Made by a program: the position numbers and the translations under genes. Shown one piece after another: positions 1 through 9,185 of a stretch of DNA of 64,000 nucleotides. The notes beneath the pieces are model-generated. The model did not search any database, was not told where the DNA came from, and saw nothing but the letters and a program-made list of their open reading frames with translations. Every line of letters begins with the position of its first letter. Position 1 is the stretch's first letter. This stretch comes from Vandiemenella viatica (Eukaryota; Arthropoda; Insecta; Orthoptera; Morabidae): positions 15,982,148 through 16,046,147 of the forward strand of contig CM061914.1 of NCBI GenBank assembly GCA_031002005.1, given 5' to 3'.

Positions 1-88
1 TATATAACTCGACAAGATTCTGGTATAAGACGGCTAACAGATTGTTGCGACATTACAGCTGTAAACAGATGAGAACTCTAGATCTTCG

Positions 89-328
89 CGACCGAGGGTG
101 GTGGTGTAACGGTTAGCGTTCTGGCCTCGCAATCAGGAGGACGGCGGTTCGAATCCCCGTCCGGGTATCCAGTTGGATTTTCCACGTTTTCCCAAATCAC
201 TCCAGGCAAATGCCGGGATGCTTCCTTTAAAAGACCTGGCTGAATTCCTTCTCATTCCTTGCCCCCCCCCATCCTTTCCCGTCTCTAAAGACCTCGGTTT
301 TAAGAGACGTTAAACAGTAAAAAAAAAA
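89..328 (+). mobile_element. tRNA-derived SINE (subfamily A), complete, with target duplication
   Basis: A 5' tRNA-like head carries a box-A-like segment (GGTGTAACGGTTAGCGT) and a clear box B (GGTTCGAATCC). It is followed by a conserved body containing AAATCACTCCAGGCAAATGC and by a C-rich segment and an A-run tail. It is flanked by a perfect 10-bp duplication, TAGATCTTCG, at 79-88 and 329-338, so both ends are defined. Related copies lie at 45290-45544 and 52831-53074 (antisense). Mobilisation by a LINE in trans is expected for this class; which LINE is unknown. Confidence 0.9.
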
Positions 329-537
329 TAGATCTTCGTAGTTTCTACTTTTACTAGAAATCTTATCATAGCAGTCCTTCTCACAGCAGGGTCTTGTTTT
401 TTATTTCAAATAAGGATCCGTAACCATTCGTAAATAATTACACCTGTCTTCAGGTTCATGAGATAATTTCCGAAGCAAATTCAGCTAAAAGAACCTTTTA
501 GCAACCATCTTCTAGACCAGGGATGGCCAACCCGCGA

Positions 538-563
538 CCCGCGGGCCGCTTGTGGCCCGCGGG
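538..563. repeat. perfect GC-rich hairpin in hAT left end
   Basis: CCCGCGGGCC (538-547), a 6-nt loop, then GGCCCGCGGG (554-563) form a perfect 10-bp stem. It lies 20 bp inside the left end of the hAT element and is probably a subterminal repeat of the transposon. Confidence 0.8.
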
Positions 564-1194
564 GCTGGATCATTAATTCATTACATACGTAAGCTTTTAC
601 TTCTACACCAAGTTAAGCTGATATTCAACCAAGATCATCGCTCGATTGATCTTGCGGGGATTGGCAGTGAGGGAGAACAACTGAGCCTTATCACGGCTTA
701 TGTTCCTGTAACTTTCAGCGCGTTAAAATGCCCCGTTTACACGGTGCGAGTTGACTGGAACGAGTGTACTGTGTTGCTGCGCGCGCAGCACTGGATAGTC
801 CACTCTCCTCGTTTCAACAGGTACAAGACAGACAGTTGACTGAGGATAGTGGACTCGGCTCACGACCAACTTTTTGCGTGCGAGTTCAACAATCAAGATG
901 GCGACAACTAACAAGTCGCGTAAGCGGAGTGAAGCAGAGGCATTAAAATCTCCAGAACTGCGTGAAAGTGAGGAAATTACGTGTTATTTTAAGAATAAAA
1001 ATGATAAGAACAAGGGCTTTAGGAGACCCAGCTATCAAAAAAATACTTCATAGCGGTTTCATTTTTTATGTATCGGAAAAAATATTTCACAATAGCTCTT
1101 CAAATTCAGGTACAGTTAGTCTTAAATGATGCAACTCTACATCTTCACTTGCAACTTTGTTTTTTAAAAAAGGAGCTGAAACACTGTATCTGCC

Positions 1195-2105
1195 ACCACT
1201 AGCTTATATCTTTCACAAAATTCTAGCAACCTGCTTTCTCGCTCATTTCTTTCTCCTAGAACAAAACTTCATATAGTATTCCCCTCTTTTCCTTCTCCCA
1301 CTATTGCATTCCAATCACCCATGATTATTAGATTCCCCCCCCTTCACATATTGGATTAATTCTTCAATTTCAGCGTAATTTTTTTCTATTTCTTCATCTT
1401 CCTGTGACGTTGACTTGTACACTTGTGCTAACGTGGTTGGGACGGGCTTAGTTTCTAACCTCATCAAAATAATCCTGTCACTAAAGTGGTCATAATAACT
1501 CACCCGTTTACCTACTTTCTTGTTCATTACAAATCCTACACCAGTGACTCCATTGACATCTTGTGTGCTAATTATCCTGTGTTCCCCAGATCAGAAATCC
1601 TGTGCGTCCTTCCATTTAATCTCACTAATCCAAACAACATCTAACTTAAGTTGTTCCATCTCTCTTTTTAAGTTTTCTAAGCTACCTGTCCTATTCAGAC
1701 TTCTAACATTCCACGCTCCGACTCGTAGAATGTTTCTATCCATTCTGATGACTCCTCCCTGAGCAGTCCCCACCCGGAGATCCGATTGGGGGACTATTTT
1801 ACCTCCGGAATATTTTACCCAGGAAGAAGCCATCATGATATATGTAATTTGAGAGGATTACATGTCCTCGGGATACCCTTTGGGTCTTTAATGCAGTGGT
1901 TTCCCGTTGCCTTCTGCGTCCCCATGCCGTTGATCATTTCTGATTCATCCACCTTTAGGGGCCGTTTCCAACCCCAAGGGCAAGAGGGTGCCCTGAACCG
2001 CTCCCCACTCTTCCCCCTCCTTTCGGAGGCCGTTGGCAAGCAGTGGGTGACTCCTTATACCGGGAATCTTTCAGTCTCCAGAGCCTCGTCCGTGCAAACA
2101 GGGTG
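1195..2105 (-). pseudogene. RTE-clade LINE, 5' UTR and endonuclease part, decayed
   Basis: Minus-strand translation from 1836 gives an APE-type endonuclease start of the RTE clade: RVGAWNVRSLNRTGSLENL, then LKLDVVWISEIKWK. From 1527 follows MNKKVGKRVSYYDHFSDR, and near 1310-1200 the MGDWNAIVGEG segment. At least one frame change separates these blocks. The 5' leader runs from 1837 to 2105, is broken there by the LTR element, and resumes at 6981-~7075. The RT half is missing at the 3' side, around 1195. This is unusual, because LINEs normally lose their 5' end; a deletion or an unresolved junction is likely. The family resembles proteins often named craniofacial development protein 2-like. Confidence 0.8.
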
Positions 2106-2982
2106 TGTAACGTTCCCACCCCTCCTGCTAATTAATTTCTGGCTAATTTATTAATGTTTTAAGTATCGGACCTCTTAGCCGAAGATTGACTACATTCACT
2201 CCATCATTTAATCCAGGTAAATGAGGTGGAACAATTACAAAGAAACAAATAAAATTTAGTTAGATGCACCACACTGATTTGAGTTATATTCTGATAAATT
2301 GTACACACTTTAGGTTTATGTTCAAACACAAATATTGACTCCACTAATCAACGTCTTGATAAGATAATTACAACTTCATATACTTAATTTACTTTATAAA
2401 ACTGTGAGCGAGAGTGATGTATGGCAGAAACACAGAGAGAGAGAAACAGAACATAATATGGGCTTACATCATGATCCCTCGTGGAGCGACATCACGAACT
2501 ACCACCGCGTAGCACTGCACAAAAACTGGTCAAGACTGAGGGAGTATGGTCCCATTGTGAGGGCTTATATAACACCCACCTAACGGGATTCCGGTGCTGA
2601 TCCTCTATGGGAGGGGAGTACTACCAACATTGGATTCTTACTTTCCCATTTGGCGGGAGGACCATCTCTGCCAAATGGGAGGGAACACAGAGTTCCACCG
2701 ATACTACCCCACCCGAGAGGTAGCTTTTGTGTTTGTAGGGTGGCTACAATAGTATCCTATCCCCGCCAAACTCTGGGCGGAAACAGGGTGTCCGAAGTTC
2801 TCCCACATGGCTTAGCCGCCATGACAGTATCTATAGCCACTTGAAAATCTTAGAATTATAAAAAAAAATCTTTCCGCTTCACTCTCGCTACCTAATTGAA
2901 ATTACTTAATCCTAAACTTATTCTAATTAAATACTACTTCTTAAAGTTCCTAATTATGGATCAAATGTCTTGTGACATCACA
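2106..2982 (-). repeat. 3' LTR (left copy)
   Basis: Starts TGTAACGTTC and ends TGTGACATCACA on the plus strand. On the minus strand it carries TATATAAG (rc of 2564-2571) as a likely TATA box and AATAAA (rc of 2147-2152) as a possible polyadenylation signal about 40 bp before the LTR end. Confidence 0.93.
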
Positions 2983-4308
2983 AATACCCCCCCGATTAAA
3001 GGTGCCTTACTTCGATCAGAATTCAGGCACCATTTGTCGACACTGCCCACTACCGCACAACACACACTGGCGTGGTACACACTATGTTGGTGGGTCCAGC
3101 TGAGCGGGGGATGGGCCGTCGTGTTTGTAAACAGACCAGCCGCTGGTCAGCGTTGAGGGGTTCCGGGAAGTCTGGTGGTGACGTCATTACTACCTGCGCC
3201 CGTCTTCACAGCTAATCACCCGCGTAACTGTTTCTCTGTGAACACAACACACTTCTGTATGTAGTCTCCTTTCAGCCTCTTATGATCAGCTGAGAACAAT
3301 TTGTTGCGACAGCTCAGATAATTACAACATTACATACATATCTTATAAACAGTTTTTTTTTTTTTAACTACCCAAACATTTATAGAATAATCAACTATTA
3401 CATATTAATAAAAAACCTTTTAAAGAATGTAAATTACTGATACTAATGTATATGACCTTATTCATTACATAAAACAAAAGCAACAGCTACTATTGCAAAA
3501 AAAAATTATGAAAACACACAAACACAATGCAATAACAAAATTTAAAGTATTTACAAAATCATTTGGAACATGGAAATATAACATAAAAGTGAACTCATTA
3601 CTTATTATATGTCTTATTTTATACATTTGTATAACTACCATATTGAGAGTTGTCGTTAAAATTTTCAGTTTCCAGCTTAGATCTGTTTGCTATGAATGCC
3701 AACTTGTATTGACGTTTCTCTTAATTACTGCAAATCATGGAATGTTTTCCCAAGGGTTCTTTACCTTTAGTATGAAAGCTGTCCTGCTTTTCCCAAGAAG
3801 GTTTTTTTTCCAAAAGGGGAATGGAATGCTCATTTGATTTTACTTGTTACTTAAACTCACTTATCTTTCCGTGACCATTTTTAAATTACTCAGTCTGCAG
3901 TTAACACCATCCCTATAAGATTAATTCGGGCCGACTCGAATCCTCAGTGTTTATGGGCTTATATCTTTAATTAATGCCATCTGACTAGGTTCGGTCCCCT
4001 TAAAATATGAATTTTAACTTACTTTCTTGCAGACCTTCCAAGAAAACTTATAATCTTGCTTCTTTCCTTACACATGTGAATTACGTCCCGAGCAACCACT
4101 ATTTTTTTTTTCCATTTATTTTATGACATCTTAAATTTAAGTCTTCTACACCTTGAGATCAATGAATAATTACCTAAACACTCTTAGCTTCTAATACATA
4201 CATATATTAACTATAATAATTCATGTATTATTTTCACAATATGCTCCAGAACCTAGAAGACATAGCCTGTTAATCACCTGTTTGGAGTTTGCTTAGTGTT
4301 TGCATAGC
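2983..4308 (-). other. internal non-coding part of LTR element, with polypurine tract
   Basis: This stretch lies between the gag end and the 3' LTR. Next to the LTR (about 2983-2996) the minus strand reads a G-run (CGGGGGGGTATTT), the expected place of the polypurine tract. The first ~350 bp are moderately GC-rich; the rest (3350-4290) is AT-rich with homopolymer runs. I found no RT, protease or integrase motif on the minus strand. The small plus-strand frames here look accidental. Confidence 0.65.
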
Positions 4309-5965
4309 TTACTGCGGGGGACGTGGAGGGTGGAGCGGTACCGTTGGGTCACCATTATCTGCGGCCACCTGCGAGTCCGGCAGCCGGCCGCCCCCTTCCC
4401 CTGGCTCTGTTTGGCAAAGGTTTGGATGGTCACGTTTGGCTGTGAACCGCTGCATATTTACCTTTCTTACCACCCGCTTATCATTTTGAGGTGTGGGAGG
4501 GCCTTGACGCTCTCCTCCCCCACTGGCATATCGCACATTCGGCCTCTCTTCCTCATAAAATTCGTCCATGTCGGTCAATATGCTCAGGGCCTCGGGGATT
4601 GTCTTTATCTGGGCGATAATAAGCTGACGCCTGGCCCATTCGGGCAATCGGCGAAAAACCGCCTCTATAATTTCCACAGGATCAATGGGTGGGTCAAGGT
4701 ACTGAACTAGGGTAATTTCCTTCAAAAAAAAATTCTCTTAGGGTTCGGTCTTTGGCTTGAAATCGGGGACCCGTTAGTAACAACCTCTTGCATCTTCTCT
4801 GGGTCGATTGTGACCAGTACTGGGCCAGGAAATCCCTCCTAGCCTCGTCATAGGAGCTGAAGGTTTTCCTTACTGAATCAAACCACCATTTAGATTCTCC
4901 GGCAAGATGTTTACCGAACATGTATATTTTTCGATCCTCTGTCATGGGATGTGACTCGAAATAATGGTTGAAATTCTCACAGAATTCCATGGGATGGATC
5001 CCAGACTCTTTCCCACTAAATTTCTCCCACTGGATCTGATTGTCTGCCAGAATTTGCCAAGGGATCATCCCCCTTGAATCACTATTAACTAACCGATTAT
5101 CCCTCGTCTCAGGAAAAGCCGTGGGGCAGCTCATGGGTTGACCTACTGATGTATTAATTAAATTGGTTTCTCGGGCAGCCGCCGGACTCACCTCCCCTGG
5201 CTGACTGAGTGACCTCCTATTATTTTCTCCTACATTATTTTCCAGATTTACAATGCGACATTCATAATTTTTAAAAGTGGAATTATTTCCCACTTCTACC
5301 CCCCGTAATTTTTCAGAAAGTTCATTAATTAATCTGTCTTTCTCTTTTAACTCATTCTTTAATAAAGTTACCTCAGTCTGTAAATCCCTTACATTATCCT
5401 CGGTTACAATGCATCTACTATCCAAATTTTCTAACAAGTATCTTTTGATTTTATCTTCAAACAAACAAAATTTGGCATCTAAAATTTCAAATACTTGATC
5501 GGCCATCCGATCATTAAACCTGTCAAAACTAGTCTCTAACATATTTGAAAATTTATGCATCATAGCTGTGCCAAAATTGCTCAACTGCTGATCATAAGAA
5601 TCAATTGTACTGGCCTTTTCACAATGCTGTTGTCCTGTGTGGCGCAGCGTCCGATGGCCCGCGCCGTCGAGATCGGGACCCATGGAGCCGCCGGAAATTC
5701 CATTCTCCGCCGCCACTTCTCCTTCAGAGACCGCCCGTCCTCGGCAGGCTGCTTCCCTCGTTCCCAGCAAGGGTGACGCAGCTGACCTTGGCGAATCTGG
5801 CTGTCCGCTCCGTACAGGGTGGTCATCAAGTTCCAAGGCGGTAGAAGGGGTGTTGGTCAGCATTCCATGTCCAGCTTCACAGTCTGGAAATCTCGGAACG
5901 TCTTGCGCCTCAACACATGTTAAATATCTTCGCGTTGCTCTCTCGCCTGCCGCGAATGCCATCAT
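4309..5965 (-). pseudogene. gag-like protein of the LTR element, one frameshift
   Basis: The minus-strand frame from ATG 5965 reads for 423 codons. A frame from about 4725 to 4309 then continues the same protein. The switch falls in a T-run (about 4722-4731), where a 1-nt indel breaks the frame. Visible parts: a low-complexity N-terminus, a coiled-coil-like segment around residues 195-225 (RDLQTEVTLLKNELKEKDRL), and a retrotransposon gag core around residues 315-410 with WEKFSGKESGIHPMEFCENF, a KWWFDSV motif and RRDFLAQYWS. The downstream frame has a P/G-rich tail and no CCHC knuckle that I could see. The role would be particle assembly. The frameshift could be a real inactivation, a programmed slip or a sequencing error in the homopolymer. 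Confidence 0.8.
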
Positions 5966-6087
5966 GTCCCTCTCTCTCTGTGCTCTGTGGTGGCTTCAGT
6001 ATTTCACACTGGTAAATTTATTAATAGTTCTCTGCCAATCGTTGCTGCCACAGAGTGTAAAAAAAAATTCAATTGAATGCATCGGTC

Positions 6088-6103
6088 GCTGACACGGTCG
6101 CCA
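6088..6103 (-). other. primer binding site (tRNA-Arg type)
   Basis: The minus strand reads TGGCGACCGTGTCAGC, 3 nt inside the 5' LTR. TGG pairs with the tRNA CCA end, and TGGCGACCGTG matches the complement of the 3' end of insect tRNA-Arg as I recall it. This places the 5' LTR on the right and fixes the element's orientation. Confidence 0.8.
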
Positions 6104-6106
6104 CAT

Positions 6107-6980
6107 TGTAACGTTCCCACCCCTCCTGCTAATTAATTTCTGGCTAATTTATTAATGTTTTAAGTATCGGACCTCTTAGCCGAAGATTGACTACATTCAC
6201 TCCATTTAATCCAGGTAAATGAGGTGGAACAATTACAAAGAAACAAATAAAATTTAGTTAGATGCACCACACTGATTTGAGTTATATTCTGATAAATTGT
6301 ACACACTTTAGGTTTACTGTTCAAACACAAATATTGACTCCACTAATCAACGTCTTGATAAGATAATTACAACTTCATATACTTAATTTACTTTATAAAA
6401 CTGTGAGCGAGAGTGATGTATGGCAGAAACACAGAGAGAGAGAAACAGAACATAATATGGGCTTACATCATGATCCCTCGTGGAGCGACATCACGAACTA
6501 CCACCGCGTAGCACTGCACAAAAACTGGTCAAGACTGAGGAGTATGGTCCCATTGTGAGGGCTTATATAACACCCACCTAACGGGATTCTGGTGCTGATC
6601 CTCTATGGGAGGGGAGTACTACCAACATTGGATTCTTACTTTCCCATTTGGCGGGAGGACCATCTCTGCCAAATGGGAGGGAACACAGAGTTCCACCGAT
6701 ACTACCCCACCCGAGAGGTAGCTTTTGTGTTTGTAGGGTGGCTACAATAGTATCCTATCCCCGCCAAACTCTGGGCGGAAACAGGGTGTCCGAAGTTCTC
6801 CCACATGGCTTAGCCGCCATGACAGTATCTATAGCCACTTGAAAATCTTAGAATTATAAAAAAAAATCTTTCCGCTTCACTCTCGCTACCTAATTGAAAT
6901 TACTTAATCCTAAACTTATTCTAATTAAATACTACTTCTTAAAGTTCCTAATTATGGATCAAATGTCTTGTGACATCACA
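6107..6980 (-). repeat. 5' LTR (right copy)
   Basis: Nearly identical to 2106-2982. Differences seen: a 3-bp deletion in CATCATTTAATCC, one base less in the GAGGGAG run, and a few substitutions. It contains the same TATATAAG on the minus strand (about 6561-6569). Confidence 0.93.
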
Positions 6981-7075
6981 GGTGCACCACGTGAAGGAGA
7001 GGTTGACATTTGTTTGGAAAAGGCTGGTATAGCCTCTCCCAAACCCTTACACCCCCTTTACAGAATATGTTCCCA
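6981..7075 (-). mobile_element. 5' leader segment of the RTE LINE beyond the LTR insertion
   Basis: Joining 2105 to 6985 across the LTR element, and removing one GGTG duplication, gives a continuous minus-strand leader that runs into the RTE segment at 2105-1837. The outer (5') boundary near 7075 is approximate. It is placed where leader-like sequence gives way to AT-rich sequence upstream of the hAT transposase. Confidence 0.6.
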
Positions 7076-7168
7076 TTAATATTATTTTTAAGCGTTGCGG
7101 TTTTAGTAGTTTCTGCAAAATACAAGCACGTGACTTTTATTCATTTCTCTTTCTAGTTCAATGAAATA

Positions 7169-9007
7169 ATGGCGTCAACTAGTAAAGAAGTTGGTTCAAA
7201 GAATCGAAAAGCTGCCGATGAATTCAGAAGTTTTCAGGATAAGTGAACAATCAGCTATTCTTTGTAGACTTTAAAAATAAGCCAGTATGCTTAATATGCA
7301 AAGAATCTGTTTCTGTAATGAAAGACTATAACATGAAACGGCATTATGAAACTAAACATGTAAATAAGTTTGAGTACCAAGGACACTTTCTATTAGACCA
7401 GGTAAAGATGAGTGGTAGGGCAACTGCCACCGGAGTGTGCGCTCCATTGCAATTTAATTAAATATTAGTATTATTAAAAAGAAAACTTTCTGCACAGCAA
7501 CAGATATTCACTAGCACTGTTGCAGAGTCAACATGCCACGCGAAAGCGAGGTATGCAGTAGCTTCGATATTGGCCAAGAAATCGAAGCCGTATTTAGATG
7601 ATTAAATGGTGAAGGAATGTTTGGAGAGCATCGTTGAAATTATGTGTCCAGAAAAGAAAAAGGAATTTCCAAAACTAAGCCTCTCTTTTCAAACTATTAC
7701 CAGACGTGTGGAAGACATTGGGAAAAACATTGAAGATAATTTGAAAAGCAGAGCGCCTGATTTCGTATATTATTCTCTAGCATTGGATGAAAGTACAGAT
7801 CTAACAAATACTGCCCAAATATCGATTTTCGTAAGAGCTGTTGATATCCAGTTAAACAAAACACTTAAGAATACTACAACTGCACGCGATTTGTTAGTCA
7901 GTTACAGCAACATTAAATCGTTTTTCCTTAAAACTTCACAACTTGTCTGACGTGACGACGAATGGAGCTCCAGCAATGGTTGGAAAATATGAAGGTTTAG
8001 TAAAGCTGATTGAAAATGAAGCTTGCAAACTTGATAATACCTCATTATTAAATTTTCATTGCATTATTCATCAAGAGAACGTATGTGCCAAGTCTGTAAA
8101 AATGGTTCATGTCATGAGCGTGGTTATCAAAATAGTGAACTTCATTAGATGGAAGGGGCTGAACCACCGTCAATTCCAAGAATTCCTCAAGCATTTGGAT
8201 AATGACCTTACATTTTATACTGAAGTAAGTTGGTTGTCCCGTGCAAAAATGTTAAAAAAATTGTTTGATTTAAAGGAAGAGACACGATCATTCTATGCCA
8301 GAAATTTGAAAAGTATTCAAGTGTTTGAAGACGTGGCTTGGGTTTGTAGCTTCGCGTTTCTAGTCGACGCAACTAGCCATTTAAATAACCTGAACATTCG
8401 TCTGCAATGCAAAGACCAATTGGCTAATAACATGTTTGATGTTGCCGCTTTTCAAATGAAACTTGTGCTTTGGGAACAACAGTTGAAAAATAACATTTTC
8501 ACTTCTTTTTCCAAGCTATCATTGCAAACAGACGTAACACAGGCATTGGCGATTAAGTGCAGTTCATTAATATTATACTTGAACATTAAGTTTGAAAACT
8601 GATATCAAGATTTCAAAAAAAAAAAAAAAAAACATCATATTCTTTTATCTGCATTTTCAACGCCATTCTCCGTTGATATAAATTCATTGCCAGTAAATTT
8701 GCAAATTGAATATTGGGAATTGTAGTGTGACGCACATCTTAAGGAGAAATTCCACCAGGTTGGTTTGGAAGAATATCTGGACTAGGAGAAATATCCTGCA
8801 TTTTACAAACATGCTTTGCGAACGATTTCGCTATATGGAAACACTTATGTGTGTGAACAGCTTTTCCGCGGGATGAACGGTATCAAGTCACAACACAGAA
8901 CACGAATCACTGATGTTCATTTGGAGAACTTGCGCGTAGCCACAACTTTTTTCAATATCAATATTGATGCCCTTAGTTCTGCCAAACAATGCCAAGTGTC
9001 TCATTAA
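7169..9007 (+). pseudogene. hAT transposase, GTF2IRD2-like, inactivated
   Basis: A near full-length transposase can be followed through several frames. The start ATG at 7169 gives MASTSKEVGSKNRKAADEF; a frameshift near 7243 leads into a C-x2-C...H-x4-H finger (KPVCLICKES to RHYETKH). A 7606-7950 block has LALDESTDLTNTAQIS. A 7943-8602 block has GAPAMVGKYEG, NFHCIIHQENVCAKS and WLSRAKMLKKLF. A C-terminal dimerisation block (8816-9007) has YVCEQLFRGMNGIKS. The normal DGAPAMVG carries Asn here (TTNGAPAMVG), so a probable catalytic Asp is lost as well. An A-run at about 8615-8632, several frameshifts and an inserted LINE tail (7405-7465) confirm it is dead. Proteins of this type are usually annotated GTF2I repeat domain-containing protein 2-like. 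Confidence 0.9.
7405..7465 (+). mobile_element. 3'-terminal scrap of a CR1-like LINE
   Basis: The segment with GCCACCGGAGTGTGCGCTCC and ATTGCAATTTAATTAA lies inside the hAT transposase and breaks its frame. The same tail is at about 41018-41056, directly after the C-terminal codons of a CR1-like LINE ORF. This is an extremely 5'-truncated copy. Confidence 0.65.
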
Positions 9008-9185
9008 GATAATAGTATATTTAACACTTCATTAAATATCTATCTTTCATTCTAAGTGTTTTTTTTTACTTCATAAAAATATTAAAGTATTTTTTCCAAG
9101 AAAGTAACGCATGCTGCCCGGCAGAGAGTTGTAGTTCCAAAATTTAGCCCGGCGTCTGAAAAGTTTGGCCACCTATGTTCTAGAA

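Larger units (their letters stand above)
2106..6980 (-). mobile_element. non-autonomous LTR retrotransposon (gag only), young
   Basis: Two direct LTRs (2106-2982 and 6107-6980, 877 and 874 bp) differ at only a handful of positions by eye, so the insertion is recent. In minus orientation the LTR runs TGTGATGTCA to ACGTTACA. A tRNA-Arg-type primer site follows the 5' LTR, a G-rich tract precedes the 3' LTR, and 4-bp GGTG duplications flank the element (2102-2105 and 6981-6984). The 3.1-kb internal region encodes only a gag-like protein; no protease, RT, RNase H or integrase is visible. It therefore depended on another element for pol. The PBS type and 4-bp duplication fit Gypsy-group elements. 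A solo LTR of the same family lies at 46926-47799. Confidence 0.9.
518..9177 (+). mobile_element. hAT DNA transposon (GTF2IRD2-like), split by nested insertions
   Basis: The left end starts CAGGGATGGCCAACC and the right end, read inward, CATAGGTGGCCAAAC (11 of 15 match). The flanking 8-mers are TTCTAGAC (510-517) and TTCTAGAA (9178-9185), a 7/8 match that fits the 8-bp duplication of hAT elements. The transposase remnant is at 7169-9007. The element is interrupted at about 1195 to 7075 by a minus-strand RTE LINE that itself carries an LTR element. A polypyrimidine tract ending TTTCTAG at about 7147-7156, just before the transposase ATG, could be a 3' splice site of a leader intron. A second ATG context at about 899 (ATGGCGACAACTA) resembles the one at 7169 (ATGGCGTCAACTA), so the left part could instead be a separate fragmentary copy. 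Confidence 0.7.

Noticed and set aside
102..170. A tRNA gene from the good A and B boxes
   Set aside because: No full cloverleaf, and the sequence continues into a SINE body with poly-A and target duplications.
1786..2154. 122-codon plus-strand ORF
   Set aside because: Antisense to the RTE leader and running into the LTR; no motif.
5637..6092. 151-codon plus-strand ORF
   Set aside because: Antisense to the gag N-terminus; the gag frame carries the recognisable domain.
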